A stretch of DNA of 64,000 bases from Bacillus sp. es.034. Its GTDB lineage: Bacteria > Bacillota > Bacilli > Bacillales > Bacillaceae_B. Positions 18,413 to 28,499 of the stretch are shown here, piece by piece; the stretch's first letter is position 1; every line of letters starts with the position of its first letter. The stretch is from positions 2,578,001 through 2,642,000 of the forward strand of contig NZ_PDIY01000001.1 in assembly GCF_002563655.1 (NCBI RefSeq). Reading direction: 5' to 3'. Below the pieces are notes generated by a model, which saw only the letters and a program-made list of their open reading frames with translations, was not told the origin of the DNA and did no database searches. A program made the translations under genes and the position numbers.

Positions 18413-20089
18413 ATGAAAGAGATTAAATGTGTATGCGGTCATGTGAATCCAAATGGTACCGTTCTCTGTGAATCCTGTGGACGGGCTTTAACGGAGGAAG
18501 CAAAGAATGAAAAGCTCCATGACATGCGTTACGAGGGGAGTGCAAGACGTTCCCAAACGTATAATAAATCGATTATAGATAAGATTTGGAATTTCTTCTC
18601 TTCTGTGAAAGTGGGCGTATGGTTAATCGTCATCACGCTTATTGCTTCAGCAGTGGGGACGATACTTCCCCAGGAGCAGTATATTCCGAATGGTCAGCCT
18701 GCAGATGAATACTATAAAGATGTCTATGGTTTCTTCGGAGAACTGTACTATACGGTAGGTTTCCATGATCTATATAGCTCATGGTGGTACTTGCTCCTTA
18801 TTGCATCCATTGGTGTTTCCCTCGTCATATGCAGCCTGGACCGGGTGATCCCCCTCTATCGCGCCTTGAAGAACCAACGTGTCTCAAGGCATGAAGGCTT
18901 CTTGAAACGTCAAAGGATATATGGGAAAACGGACACGACCGAATATCATGAGTCCCTCGGCAAAATAAAAGAAAAGCTGACCCGAAAAAAATATAAGATC
19001 CGGGAAGAGGATGGAAATATCCTTGCAGAGAAGAACCGTTTCTCAAGATGGGGTCCCTATGTAAATCATATCGGCCTTATCATCTTCCTATTCGGCGGCA
19101 TGCTTCGATTCGTCCCGGGGATGTACATCGACGAAACGGTGTGGATCCGTGAAGGAGAAACGAGAGCCGTTCCGGGTACGGACCAGGAATATTACTTGGA
19201 AAACAAAGGATTCACCCTGGAGACATACGACAAGAACAAGGATAAAGAAGTATTCGGTGAAGCGATTGACAAAAACGGGACCATCGCGAAGAATTTCCAA
19301 TCGGATGTGATCCTCTATAAGGAATCAGGAGATCGCGTTCCGGGTCAAAAGGCAGAACGCACGAAAGAGCAGGAGGATTCCATTAAAGTGAACCATCCTC
19401 TTAAATTCGGGAATTTTGCTGTCTATCAAACAAGTTATAAACTGGATGAATTCAAATCCATGTCCTTTACCCTGGATAATAAAAAGTCAGGGAAAAGCTT
19501 CGGTAAATTCACAGTTGATTTATTCGATCCGCAAAATGCCTATACGTTTGAAGATGGGTATAAAGCAGAACTTATGGGATATTATCCGGATTTCTCCGGG
19601 TTCAACGAACAGGGGGAACCGCAAACCAAATCTCCCCTGCCGAATAACCCGGCATTCCTGTTTAAATTGTTCTCACCTGAAAAGCCCGAAGGTGAAATCA
19701 GTTTTGTAGGAATCCGGAAAAACCTTGAGCCCTTAGGTGAAAATGACTACAAATTGTCATTTGCCGGTGTCGAGACGAGAGATGTATCGGCCTTGACCGT
19801 ACATAAAGATCTTACCCTCTGGATTCTGGCCCTTGGAGGAGCCATCTTCATGATCGGTGTCATACAGGGTGCCTACTGGCATCACAGAAGGATCTGGATC
19901 AGGCGGAGTGATGATGGGGATGGACTCATCGTAGCCGGTCATACGAACAAAAACTGGCATGGTTTGAAAAATGAAATCAGTCTTGTATTGGAAGGCACTG
20001 GGATCAATGAGCCTGTCGATCAACAACAAAAGGACGATGTAAGGAGGAATGAGGATGTCAACGACAACAATGGCAGAGTGGAGCAGTAA
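18413..20089 (+). CDS. resB: cytochrome c biogenesis protein ResB
   Basis: A 558-residue membrane component of the system II haem lyase, which delivers haem across the membrane with ResC. The N-terminus carries a small zinc-ribbon-like Cys set (C6, C8, C19, C22), then membrane segments (about 70-85, 125-145 and 215-235), a large extracytoplasmic domain, and a last membrane segment near 470-490. It is the usual ResB/Ccs1 architecture; the Cys-rich head is typical of Bacillus forms. resC overlaps its end by 35 bases. Confidence 0.94.
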   Translation: MKEIKCVCGHVNPNGTVLCESCGRALTEEAKNEKLHDMRYEGSARRSQTYNKSIIDKIWNFFSSVKVGVWLIVITLIASAVGTILPQEQYIPNGQPADEYYKDVYGFFGELYYTVGFHDLYSSWWYLLLIASIGVSLVICSLDRVIPLYRALKNQRVSRHEGFLKRQRIYGKTDTTEYHESLGKIKEKLTRKKYKIREEDGNILAEKNRFSRWGPYVNHIGLIIFLFGGMLRFVPGMYIDETVWIREGETRAVPGTDQEYYLENKGFTLETYDKNKDKEVFGEAIDKNGTIAKNFQSDVILYKESGDRVPGQKAERTKEQEDSIKVNHPLKFGNFAVYQTSYKLDEFKSMSFTLDNKKSGKSFGKFTVDLFDPQNAYTFEDGYKAELMGYYPDFSGFNEQGEPQTKSPLPNNPAFLFKLFSPEKPEGEISFVGIRKNLEPLGENDYKLSFAGVETRDVSALTVHKDLTLWILALGGAIFMIGVIQGAYWHHRRIWIRRSDDGDGLIVAGHTNKNWHGLKNEISLVLEGTGINEPVDQQQKDDVRRNEDVNDNNGRVEQ

Positions 20090-21245
20090 TTTACTTTACG
20101 TATCCTTCATCATGTATTTGATTGCGACTCTGTTTTTTGGCGGGAGTATCCGTCAAAAGAATACAACGGAAACAAACCAGAAGAAATGGGGCTTTATCGG
20201 GATTGCTTTAACCCTTGTCGGATTTGCCTCTCAATTGGGGTATTTCTTTCTTAGGTGGGGCGCTTCGGGACATGCACCTGTAAGTAATTTATTCGAATTT
20301 ACAACCTTTTTCGGTATGATGCTTGTCGGAGCCTTCATCATTCTTTACTTTATGTATAAGACGACGATTCTTGGTGTCATTGCACTGCCATTCGCCCTTT
20401 TGGTGATTGCATACGCCAGCATGTTTCCAAAGGACATCAGTCCACTCATCCCCGCCCTTCAAAGTGATTGGTTGAAGATCCACGTCACAACCGTTTCGGC
20501 AGGGGAAGCGATTCTTTCCATCAGCTTCGTGGCAGGACTGATCTACTTACTGAAATCAGTTCAGCATACAAAAGGGAGCAGGCAGTCATTCTGGCTCGAG
20601 ACCGTAATGTATTCACTGGTTGTCGTACTGGGGTTTGTTGTCGCATCGACGGCCTTCACCCTTGGGCATTATGAAGCAAACTTTCAATATGTGAATCAAC
20701 AGGGTGAAGAGGCAATTTCAGAATACACCCTCCCTGCCCTGGTAGGACCGAATAAAGGTGATCTATTAAGCAAAGATGTGATGGAGCCGCTTGTTGAAAT
20801 GCCTGCTCTCATCAATGCGAAGAAATTAAATACCGTGATTTGGTCATTTATGGTCGGGACAGTCATTTATCTTCTTCTCCGCTTGATCTTCAGAAAGCGG
20901 ATTGCTGCTAAGATGCAGCCGCTCGTAAAGAATGTGAACCTCGACCTGATGGACGAAATCGGTTACCGTTCCGTGTTGATCGGTTTCCCGGTATTCACTC
21001 TTGGAGGACTCATCTTTGCCATGATCTGGGCACAGATCGCCTGGACCCGTTTTTGGGGATGGGACCCGAAAGAGGTTTGGGCATTGGTTACATTCTTATT
21101 CTATGCAGCCTTTCTCCACCTCCGCCTGTCCAAAGGCTGGCATGGCGAGAAATCGGCATGGCTTGCTGTAGTAGGGGTTGCAATCATTCTATTCAACCTT
21201 ATAGCGGTTAATCTTATCATTGCTGGGTTACACTCATATGCTTAA
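20055..21245 (+). CDS. resC: cytochrome c biogenesis protein ResC (CcsA)
   Basis: A 396-residue polytopic protein with the tryptophan-rich haem-handling motif [18 protein letters not shown] near residue 330 and conserved histidines in [15 protein letters not shown] and [12 protein letters not shown]. It forms the haem channel with ResB. AAGGAGG at 20041-20047 fits the ATG at 20055; another ATG at 20049 is too close. It starts inside resB, so translation is likely coupled. Confidence 0.94.
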   Translation: MSTTTMAEWSSNLLYVSFIMYLIATLFFGGSIRQKNTTETNQKKWGFIGIALTLVGFASQLGYFFLRWGASGHAPVSNLFEFTTFFGMMLVGAFIILYFMYKTTILGVIALPFALLVIAYASMFPKDISPLIPALQSDWLKIHVTTVSAGEAILSISFVAGLIYLLKSVQHTKGSRQSFWLETVMYSLVVVLGFVVASTAFTLGHYEANFQYVNQQGEEAISEYTLPALVGPNKGDLLSKDVMEPLVEMPALINAKKLNTVIWSFMVGTVIYLLLRLIFRKRIAAKMQPLVKNVNLDLMDEIGYRSVLIGFPVFTLGGLIFAMIWAQIAWTRFWGWDPKEVWALVTFLFYAAFLHLRLSKGWHGEKSAWLAVVGVAIILFNLIAVNLIIAGLHSYA

Positions 21246-21263
21246 TCAATCGTAACGAAAGGA

Positions 21264-21316
21264 AGGAGCTGACAACCATGAGAATCCAATTCTCTTTCCT
21301 GTCAGCTTCTTTTTTT
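21264..21316 (+). terminator. terminator between resC and resD
   Basis: AGCTGACA/TGTCAGCT outer pairing with an inner GAGAAT/ATTCTC helix, then a run of T at 21309-21316. It separates resABC from resDE, so resDE also needs its own promoter. Confidence 0.8.
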
Positions 21317-21366
21317 ATACAAAATATAGGATAATATAGTGTAAATATACAAAGGGGGATGTACCC

Positions 21367-22083
21367 ATGGAGGAAAATATTCGCATTCTGGTTGTTGATG
21401 ATGAAGATCGAATCAGAAGACTCTTAAAAATGTATTTAGAAAGGGAAAACTATGAAATCGATGAAGCGGAAAATGGAGAACAGGCGTTAGAGATGGCCCT
21501 TGAACAAAACTATGATTGCATTCTATTGGATATCATGATGCCTGGAATGGATGGAATCGAAGTGTGTCAGCACCTTCGGGAAAGCAAGGCGACCCCCGTC
21601 ATCATGCTTACTGCCAAGGGTGAAGAAGTGAATAGGGTACAAGGTTTCGAGGTCGGGACCGACGACTATATCGTGAAGCCTTTCTCTCCCCGTGAAGTGG
21701 TTCTCAGAGTGAAGGCATTATTACGACGCTCCACGAAGTCAAGCTTCATTCAGACGGATGCAAAAGCAAAGGACCTGATCGTTTATCCCCATCTGACAAT
21801 CGATAATGATGCCCACCGGGTGTCGGCGGATGGAATCGATGTCAATCTGACTCCTAAAGAGTATGAACTCCTCTATTTCCTTGCGAAAGCTCCTGATAAA
21901 GTATTTGATCGTGAGCACCTTCTGAAGGAAGTATGGCATTACGAATTCTTCGGCGATTTGCGTACGGTGGATACCCATGTGAAACGATTACGGGAAAAGC
22001 TGAACAAAGTGTCTGAAATGGCAGCTAAAATGATCGTGACCGTATGGGGAGTAGGCTATAAATTCGAGGTAACAAATGAATGA
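21367..22083 (+). CDS. resD: response regulator ResD
   Basis: An OmpR-family regulator of 238 residues controlling aerobic and anaerobic respiration genes. Receiver domain with acidic pocket D11-D12, phosphoacceptor D55 ([11 protein letters not shown]), Thr in MLTAKGEE and Lys in DDYIVKPF; C-terminal winged helix with [13 protein letters not shown] and [11 protein letters not shown]. Its stop overlaps the resE start (ATGA). In B. subtilis ResD~P also activates resABC. Confidence 0.96.
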   Translation: MEENIRILVVDDEDRIRRLLKMYLERENYEIDEAENGEQALEMALEQNYDCILLDIMMPGMDGIEVCQHLRESKATPVIMLTAKGEEVNRVQGFEVGTDDYIVKPFSPREVVLRVKALLRRSTKSSFIQTDAKAKDLIVYPHLTIDNDAHRVSADGIDVNLTPKEYELLYFLAKAPDKVFDREHLLKEVWHYEFFGDLRTVDTHVKRLREKLNKVSEMAAKMIVTVWGVGYKFEVTNE

Positions 22084-23843
22084 GGCTTTGGCGTAGTGTA
22101 GTAGGGAAACTGTGGGTAACCATCCTGCTTCTGGTTTCCTTTGTATTATTTATCCTTACCATCTTATTGCTTGAATTTTTTCAAAATTACCATGTGGGTG
22201 TAGTAGAGAAAGAGCTGACCCATACGGCTGAAAAAGTAGCCAGGGTCATCGAGAATCATAATGATCTGACGCTCGGTATGGAACTGGGGAAAGAAATCAT
22301 CGATGAACCTGTGAATATCATCATTTCCCTGGATCAAAACCAATCGTTATATTCTCAGGACTCGACGGTCTTTCAAAAGAAGATCCACCAGTATATCTCG
22401 AAGGATAATAAGCTTCAGTCGGTCAAATCAAAAGAAATCACCGTAAAAAAAGAGGTTGAACTGTCCAAGGAGTCTTCTAATCGATATGAGAATGTCATCG
22501 TAGTCGGGACTCCCCTTCATATTGATGGGGAAGATGGTGCCGTTTATCTCTATCAGTCCCTCGGGGTGATCAAAGATACGACACGACAAACCACCAAGCT
22601 GATTCTGCTTGCAGCGGGGATTGCCATCATCCTTACGACGATCTTTGCCTTCTTCCTTTCCACACGTATCACTGCACCGCTCCGGAAAATGAGGGAAGCG
22701 GCTTTCGAAGTGGCAAAGGGAAAGTTCGATACAAAGGTACCGATCCTGACGAAGGATGAAATCGGTGAACTTGCTACAGGCTTCAATCAGATGGGAAGGC
22801 AGCTGAAGTTCCATATCAATGCACTCAGTCAGGAAAAAGAACAGCTTTCATCCATTCTCAGCAGTATGGCTGATGGTGTCATCACCTTTAATCGGGACGG
22901 GACCATCCTGATCACGAACCCCCCTGCTGATCGTTTCCTTCAACACTGGTACTACGAGCAAAGTGAAGAGGGGGAAGAAGCAATCCCGACCACAGTAAGG
23001 GAGTTATTGCAGAGTGTGGTCGTAACCGAAATGGAACAGACTGATGAATTGAGTCTGCAAGGGCGTTCCTATGTAGTGATCGTGAGTCCCCTATATAATA
23101 ATAACACTATCAGGGGAGCGGTCGCGGTGGTTCGTGACATGACAGAAGAACGGAGATTGGATAAGCTTCGGAAGGACTTCATCGCCAACGTCTCCCACGA
23201 ACTTCGCACCCCCATTTCCATGCTGCAAGGGTATAGTGAAGCGATAGTGGATGATATTGCGGGATCCGAAGAAGAGAAGAAAGAGATTGCCCGCATCATC
23301 TATGATGAATCGCTTCGAATGGGAAGGCTCGTCAATGATCTCCTGGATCTTGCCCGCATGGAAGCCGGGCATATCACCCTGAACAAGGATGTGATCGGAG
23401 TGATGCCTTTCACGGAAAGAGTGACAAACAAGTTCATCGGATTGGCCAAGGAAAAAAAGGTTTCCATCTACTTTGAAAGTGATGTGGAATTGAATAAAGA
23501 GATTTTCATAGACCCCGATCGAATTGAACAAGTGTTAACGAATCTCATCGATAATGCAGTGAGGCATACGCCGACGGGTGGGGAAGTGACGGTTTCCCTG
23601 ACGGAAAAGAAAGGCGGATTCTTGTTTCATGTCAGGGACACGGGATCCGGCATACCTGAAGAAGACCTTCCTTTCGTATTCGAGCGTTTTTACAAGGCAG
23701 ATAAAGCCAGAACTAGAGGGAAGTCAGGAACAGGTCTCGGCCTAGCCATCGCCAAGAATATCATTGAGTCCCATAAGGGGCATATTCAGGTGCAAAGCAA
23801 GGTCGATCAAGGGACAACCTTCACGTTCTTTCTTCCTATTTAG
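22080..23843 (+). CDS. resE: sensor histidine kinase ResE
   Basis: A 587-residue membrane kinase paired with ResD. Transmembrane helix at about 10-32, an extracytoplasmic sensor region, a second helix near 170-192, HAMP linker ([21 protein letters not shown]), PAS domain ([20 protein letters not shown]), HisKA with H373 in NVSHELRTP, and HATPase with N, G1 and G2 boxes ([28 protein letters not shown]). The PAS domain is the redox-sensing part in B. subtilis. Confidence 0.95.
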   Translation: MRLWRSVVGKLWVTILLLVSFVLFILTILLLEFFQNYHVGVVEKELTHTAEKVARVIENHNDLTLGMELGKEIIDEPVNIIISLDQNQSLYSQDSTVFQKKIHQYISKDNKLQSVKSKEITVKKEVELSKESSNRYENVIVVGTPLHIDGEDGAVYLYQSLGVIKDTTRQTTKLILLAAGIAIILTTIFAFFLSTRITAPLRKMREAAFEVAKGKFDTKVPILTKDEIGELATGFNQMGRQLKFHINALSQEKEQLSSILSSMADGVITFNRDGTILITNPPADRFLQHWYYEQSEEGEEAIPTTVRELLQSVVVTEMEQTDELSLQGRSYVVIVSPLYNNNTIRGAVAVVRDMTEERRLDKLRKDFIANVSHELRTPISMLQGYSEAIVDDIAGSEEEKKEIARIIYDESLRMGRLVNDLLDLARMEAGHITLNKDVIGVMPFTERVTNKFIGLAKEKKVSIYFESDVELNKEIFIDPDRIEQVLTNLIDNAVRHTPTGGEVTVSLTEKKGGFLFHVRDTGSGIPEEDLPFVFERFYKADKARTRGKSGTGLGLAIAKNIIESHKGHIQVQSKVDQGTTFTFFLPI

Positions 23844-23950
23844 CCAATTATCGATCATCTCCATAGAAACATGACGATTTTTCTTGTTACATGGGAAACA
23901 TTCTTTATTTTTTGTTCTATTTCAAAAAGGATGTTGAAAAAGAGAATATG

Positions 23951-23982
23951 AGCCAGCAGGTGATTTCCCTGTTGGCTTTTTT
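23951..23982 (+). terminator. resDE terminator
   Basis: A 10-bp stem (23951-23960 with 23968-23977, one G-U) is followed by a T tract. The rest of the gap before sigX holds no reading frame. Confidence 0.8.
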
Positions 23983-24045
23983 CATGCGGTTTCCCGGTCA
24001 ATATGGGTCTTTCCTTTTTACCAGAATAATACTATATTGATAGTG

Positions 24046-24071
24046 TGTAACTTTTTTACATAGTAAACGAC
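24046..24071 (+). promoter_or_regulatory. SigX-type autoregulatory promoter
   Basis: TGTAAC at 24046-24051, 16 bases, then CGAC at 24068-24071. This is the ECF promoter form recognised by B. subtilis SigX (TGTAAC / CGAC, spacer 16-17), located 27 bases before sigX itself. Confidence 0.7.
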
Positions 24072-24097
24072 TAATAATTTGACGGGGAGGGAATAAA

Positions 24098-24652
24098 GTG
24101 AACTCCGTTTTTGAGAAATTATACTCTGCTTATCATCAGGATGTATTTCAATTCCTCATATACATGGTACAAAATAAACAACAGGCAGAAGATTTGGCCC
24201 AGGAAGTCTATATCCGGGTGCTTAAATCTCATGAAAACTTCGAATGGAAAAGCTCCGAAAAGACATGGCTTTTTTCCATTGCGAAAAATGTTGCCATCGA
24301 TCATTTCAGAAGGCAAAAAAACTGGAAGAACCGTATTCTGGAAAAATTCGATTGGAGTCGCAATGAAGTAACAGACGAAGGGGCACTTCCTGAAGAGATC
24401 ACCGTTGCCAATGAAGAAATCCAGGTGTTGTATGAATGCTTGAAACACTGCACCACGGACTTTCGAATGGTCATCATCATGCGTTACTTACAGGAACTTT
24501 CAATCTCTGAAACCTCTGAGGTGCTTGGCTGGTCAGAAAGTAAAGTGAAAACGACCCAGCATAGGGCCATCAAATGGTTGAGGATTGAAATGAATCAGCG
24601 GCTCCCAAAGGAGGAAAGAGACATTGAACCAGTCAGAATGGAAAGATCGTGA
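24098..24652 (+). CDS. sigX: ECF RNA polymerase sigma factor SigX
   Basis: A 184-residue ECF sigma factor: region 2 (YHQDVFQFLIYMVQNKQQAEDLAQEVYIRVLK) and region 4 (ETSEVLGWSESKVKTTQHRAIKWL) only. B. subtilis SigX controls cell-envelope charge and cationic peptide resistance genes; the target set here cannot be read from this window. GTG start with GGGAGGG upstream. The rsiX start lies 29 bases inside its end, the usual sigma/anti-sigma coupling. Confidence 0.9.
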   Translation: MNSVFEKLYSAYHQDVFQFLIYMVQNKQQAEDLAQEVYIRVLKSHENFEWKSSEKTWLFSIAKNVAIDHFRRQKNWKNRILEKFDWSRNEVTDEGALPEEITVANEEIQVLYECLKHCTTDFRMVIIMRYLQELSISETSEVLGWSESKVKTTQHRAIKWLRIEMNQRLPKEERDIEPVRMERS

Positions 24653-25841
24653 TATCGAGGACCTCATCAAAAAGCTTCCTCAAATCAAAGATGATCGAAC
24701 TTCTCACTATTTCCATGCAGAAATGGAAAAGAAAACAAAGAAAAGTCAAACCCCATTTAAACGATTCATACCTGCAGTAGCGGCACTTGCCGCCATATTC
24801 ATCATGGTCTTACTCGCTCCTACCGTTCTAAATCAACTAACGGATACCAGTATGGAGAAATCCGGATCAGGTGCGGAACGAGGCAGCTCAGAAAATAAAG
24901 GGGAAATCGCATCTCTCCAGAAAGAAAGTGAACGTCCTCCCCAATCCAGTAAAGAAGGGAAAATCGCTGTGACGGAGGCTCATCCAAAAGAAAACAGCAA
25001 GCTGGCGATGTCGGAGGATCTAAAAGAATCCCCAAAAAAGCTTTCTCTTTATGAAGAAGATCTAGAGGGAAAGGAATTCTATTCCTTTGGACTTGTTTCA
25101 CCTGAAGCAGTACCCATACCTGTAACGATTGTGGAAGAACAGAGACAGGAAGACTGGTTGACAAGACATGAGCAAATTGGCGAGGAACTGCCGGAAACCG
25201 ATTGGGGACTTGAAGACTATCTGCCTTTAGATGGAGATGTGTCTCTTGACAAGAATAAGGTCATCTTCACCCTCGCTCCCGATCATTCTTACAGTGGCAG
25301 CAGTGCAGTCGAATACGCTTTTTATCACTCTCTTCAATATTCATTCCAGCATAAAGGACTAGAAAAGGTTGTACTGAAAAATCAGGACGGTTCGGTTCCT
25401 CAATTCAGCTCGACGGGAGAATTCTCAAGCGTTGGTTTAAATGAAAAGACATATAGTGCATACTATCTCTACTCACCCAATGGGACGGACCGCTTCCTTG
25501 TACCGGATAATATAAACAGAGGCGGGATCAAGGAGTCGATCCAGGCAATGAAAAGTGCAGAGACGGGCCTTTTTCAAAGCGTTATACCGAAAGACATTAA
25601 TTTTAACGTGACAGAAGCAGATGAGGTGGTAACCATCAGCTTTTTAAACGAATTGGATTTAACCACTTTAGAAGAACAAACCGCACAGGAGATGATCGAA
25701 GGAATATTGCTGACAAGCAGGAGCTCTGGATTTGAAAGTGCCCGGTTTGAAAATATCAAACAGGAAAGCTGGAACGGCTTTGATTTCACAGAACCCATCG
25801 AGACACCAATCAGCCCGAATAAAAAAAGCGTTGTACATTAA
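24624..25841 (+). CDS. rsiX: anti-sigma-X factor RsiX
   Basis: A 405-residue single-pass membrane protein that should sequester SigX. A cytoplasmic head (1 to about 46, containing IEDLIKKLPQIKDDR), a membrane helix (about 47-68, FIPAVAALAAIFIMVLL), a low-complexity Ser/Glu/Lys linker, then an extracytoplasmic domain with sporulation/GerMN-like repeats as in B. subtilis RsiX. The TTG start has AAGGAGG upstream inside sigX. Longer than the B. subtilis protein (about 370), mainly in the linker. Confidence 0.87.
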   Translation: MNQSEWKDRDIEDLIKKLPQIKDDRTSHYFHAEMEKKTKKSQTPFKRFIPAVAALAAIFIMVLLAPTVLNQLTDTSMEKSGSGAERGSSENKGEIASLQKESERPPQSSKEGKIAVTEAHPKENSKLAMSEDLKESPKKLSLYEEDLEGKEFYSFGLVSPEAVPIPVTIVEEQRQEDWLTRHEQIGEELPETDWGLEDYLPLDGDVSLDKNKVIFTLAPDHSYSGSSAVEYAFYHSLQYSFQHKGLEKVVLKNQDGSVPQFSSTGEFSSVGLNEKTYSAYYLYSPNGTDRFLVPDNINRGGIKESIQAMKSAETGLFQSVIPKDINFNVTEADEVVTISFLNELDLTTLEEQTAQEMIEGILLTSRSSGFESARFENIKQESWNGFDFTEPIETPISPNKKSVVH

Positions 25842-25852
25842 ATATCATGGAT

Positions 25853-25893
25853 AAAACCAGAAGCGGAGTTGAGCTCCAAATCTGGTTTTTTTT
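25853..25893 (+). terminator. sigX-rsiX terminator
   Basis: AAAACCAGA (25853-25861) pairs with TCTGGTTTT (25881-25889), with an inner GGAG/CTCC helix and a run of eight T. Confidence 0.85.
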
Positions 25894-26062
25894 ATTTTTA
25901 CGCTATAAAAACGAATATTTACCCCCTGCACAGACAAACTACACAAAGGAAAAATATCTCAAAAAGGAATGCTGGTGCATGTAATGAGGGGGAAACGGTT
26001 AGAATGGTGTAATACATATAGAAGTCTAGGTACGTAGTCAATAAGACCGAAGGAGGACAAGC

Positions 26063-26956
26063 ATGATTTTCGATTATGCAAGAAGGCTTTTCATCGTTTT
26101 TCTTTTAACGTTATCTGTATTCATGATGTTCTTAACCGGAAATGTGGCTAAAGCAGAGGGGGATAAGGTGTCAGGGGACACTTCGTCCTGGACATTTCCC
26201 GTAGAAGGTATGATAACAGATTCATATGGTACAAGGTCGGGTTCTCATAAAGGTATGGATATCGGAGGGGAAATAGGGTCACCTGTGTATTCTGTCGCTA
26301 AAGGAAAAGTGATCAAATCTTATCTTTCAGATAGCTACGGTCATGTTGTATTCATCAGGCATGAAAATGGATATGAAACCGTCTATGCGCATCTTCAAAG
26401 CAGGCTTGTGGATGAAAATCAGGAAGTGGCACAAGGGCAGCAACTTGGACAATTAGGAAACACTGGAAGATCAACGGGGGCTCATCTCCATTTTGAAGTA
26501 CACAGGGGGAAGTGGACGATTGATAAGGAAAATGCAGTCGATCCCTATCGTGTTTTCGGTCAAGGGGAAGTCGGCCAGCTTGTATTTGCCAAAGAGAAGG
26601 ACCCATTCCAGACAGTAGGGGTCACTGGGACTCCTGAATCACTTCCTGATGAAAGTGTAGCAGAAGGGGTGCACATCGTCCATAAAGGTGAGACCCTTTG
26701 GGGGATTTCCAGACAATACGGTTTGTCAGTTGAAGAAATAATGCAGAAAAATGCATTGAAGAGCTCCGGGTTAAAGGTCAATCAGAGATTGATGATTCCG
26801 GGATCCTCCCCTAAAGGGCAATACGTAGTGAAGCAAGGGGATACTCTGTATTCGATCTCTAAGGCGCAGGGGATCGATATGGACGAACTGGTGTCGAGGA
26901 ATGACTTGAACCCGGCGTCGGCAATATATCCCCAGCAGGTGCTGAAGGTGTATTGA
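26063..26956 (+). CDS. secreted M23 metallopeptidase with two LysM domains
   Basis: A 297-residue exported wall hydrolase. A signal/anchor (about 8-32, ending VAKA), an M23 LytM domain with zinc ligands in HKGMDIGG and AHLHFEVH (residues about 67-160), then two LysM repeats (VHIVHKGETLWGISRQYGL near 204 and GQYVVKQGDTLYSISKAQGI near 252) for peptidoglycan binding. Such enzymes are endopeptidases cutting stem-peptide cross-links. No B. subtilis gene is recognised at this position. A strong GAAGGAGGA precedes the ATG. Confidence 0.85.
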   Translation: MIFDYARRLFIVFLLTLSVFMMFLTGNVAKAEGDKVSGDTSSWTFPVEGMITDSYGTRSGSHKGMDIGGEIGSPVYSVAKGKVIKSYLSDSYGHVVFIRHENGYETVYAHLQSRLVDENQEVAQGQQLGQLGNTGRSTGAHLHFEVHRGKWTIDKENAVDPYRVFGQGEVGQLVFAKEKDPFQTVGVTGTPESLPDESVAEGVHIVHKGETLWGISRQYGLSVEEIMQKNALKSSGLKVNQRLMIPGSSPKGQYVVKQGDTLYSISKAQGIDMDELVSRNDLNPASAIYPQQVLKVY

Positions 26957-26986
26957 TGGCGTCATAGAAAATGGAAACACATAATT

Positions 26987-27002
26987 AGTTCGAATTCGAA
27001 CT
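26987..27002 (+). repeat. 16-bp perfect palindrome upstream of the ribU promoter
   Basis: AGTTCGAATTCGAACT is fully self-complementary without a loop and sits eight bases before the -35 box of the riboswitch promoter. A short T-rich stretch follows, so it may close the M23 gene transcript, but the loop-free form is more like a protein-binding site. Confidence 0.6.
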
Positions 27003-27009
27003 GTTTTTC

Positions 27010-27038
27010 TTCACATAACACTCAACTTTATGTATAAT
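27010..27038 (+). promoter_or_regulatory. sigma-A promoter of the FMN riboswitch-ribU unit
   Basis: TTCACA at 27010-27015, 17-base spacer, TATAAT at 27033-27038; the strongest housekeeping promoter readable in the window. Confidence 0.75.
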
Positions 27039-27065
27039 GAGAATGTATAAAAAAATAAAGATTCG

Positions 27066-27194
27066 TCTTCGGGGCAGGGTGAAATTCCCTACCGGCGGTG
27101 ATGAAACCACGTGTTTCTAAGCCCGCGAGCCTTTTGGGGCAGGATTTGGTGCAATTCCAAAGCCGACAGTATAGTCTGGATGGGAGAAGATGAA
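27066..27194 (+). ncRNA. FMN riboswitch (RFN element)
   Basis: The conserved RFN blocks are all recognisable: CTTCGGGGCAGGGTG at the 5' side, CCTACCGGCGGTGAT, the CCCGCGAGCC segment, GCCGACAGTATAGTC and the closing GATGGGAGAAG. FMN binding to this aptamer normally turns off riboflavin genes; here it precedes the riboflavin transporter ribU. The AACGTTTAG/CTAAACGTT pair at 27207-27235 could be part of the antiterminator. Confidence 0.96.
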
Positions 27195-27256
27195 GGTGAT
27201 GGCCACAACGTTTAGAAAATGGGAAGCTAAACGTTTATTAGGGTATGCCTTTCATT

Positions 27257-27290
27257 CTCCGGGATATGTTTGTTTATCCGGGAGTTTTTT
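27257..27290 (+). terminator. riboswitch-controlled terminator
   Basis: CTCCGGGATA (27257-27266) pairs with TATCCGGGAG (27275-27284) with one central mismatch, then six T. Its place between aptamer and ribU indicates transcriptional attenuation. Confidence 0.82.
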
Positions 27291-27352
27291 AATGCTATCT
27301 TTGGCTTAAACCGTCTTCGATTTGAGATGAATCTCCTAAAGGAGAGAGAATT

Positions 27353-27922
27353 ATGAAAAAAATGAATACGAGAATGTTTGTCACAGTTGGTATGCTAAGT
27401 GCCATATCGTATGTACTAATGTTATTCAACTTCCCAATTCCACCATTTCCAAAGTTTCTCATGGTTGATTTCAGTGATGTACCTGCATTGATTGCAACGG
27501 TCACACTGGGACCGCTTGCAGGAATATTGGTCGAACTGTTTAAAAACGTGATCGATTATGCCATGACCGGAAGCGACACAGGTGTTCCGATTGGTCATGC
27601 GGCCAATTTTATCGCGGGAGTCCTTTTGATTCTTCCGACGTACTACATCTATTCGCGTTTTCAATCGAAAAAAGGTCTCTTGGTCGGACTGATCACAGGA
27701 ACTGTCGTCATGAGTATCAGCATGGGGATTCTGAATTATTTTGTATTCCTTCCTGCTTATAAAGTCTTCATGAACTTTGAGCTTCCTGCTGAAATTATCA
27801 TTACCGGAATCGTTCCATTCAACATCCTGAAAGGGATTTTGGTGACATCCGTATTTACTTTACTGTTTGTCCGCCTTCAAGGCTGGCTATCAAGACAGGT
27901 GGCCTTAAACAAAGCGGCATAG
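27353..27922 (+). CDS. ribU: riboflavin transporter RibU (ECF S component)
   Basis: A 189-residue integral membrane protein, the substrate-binding subunit of the energy-coupling-factor riboflavin importer. Six hydrophobic segments; conserved features include LFNFPIPPFPKFLMVDFSDVPALI and the GNVAN-like HAANFIAGV. It works with a shared EcfA-A'-T module encoded elsewhere. The upstream FMN riboswitch fixes the substrate assignment. Confidence 0.95.
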   Translation: MKKMNTRMFVTVGMLSAISYVLMLFNFPIPPFPKFLMVDFSDVPALIATVTLGPLAGILVELFKNVIDYAMTGSDTGVPIGHAANFIAGVLLILPTYYIYSRFQSKKGLLVGLITGTVVMSISMGILNYFVFLPAYKVFMNFELPAEIIITGIVPFNILKGILVTSVFTLLFVRLQGWLSRQVALNKAA

Positions 27923-27938
27923 TGATGTTATAAAATGA

Positions 27939-27967
27939 ACCCCTCAACCATATTGAGGGGTTTTTCT
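27939..27967 (+). terminator. ribU terminator
   Basis: A nine-base perfect stem (27939-27947 with 27953-27961) with a five-base loop and a T tract. Confidence 0.88.
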
Positions 27968-27984
27968 ATTGCATTTCATTCCAT

Positions 27985-28018
27985 AAAAAAGGGCTAAGAA
28001 GATAGATCTTCTTAGCCC
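27985..28018 (-). terminator. terminator of fer
   Basis: A 13-bp inverted repeat (27991-28003 with 28006-28018); read on the minus strand it is followed by six T. It lies nine bases beyond the fer stop. Confidence 0.82.
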
Positions 28019-28027
28019 TCATCCTTA

Positions 28028-28348
<321 letters not shown>

Positions 28349-28499
28349 TTAATGTTTATTTTATAGAGGAATGGATGACTTTTCAATAGTTAGGTGCTTT
28401 CTTTTTATTTTTATCCTATATATGAAAAACAAAACATGGTGAAAAGCCAATTTCATGGTACAATATTTGACAATAACCTACATATTAAGGAGGAGAGCA

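Noticed and set aside
24624-24652. sigX-rsiX overlap as a possible frameshift
   Set aside because: Both genes are full length with their own signals; such overlap is normal for sigma/anti-sigma pairs.
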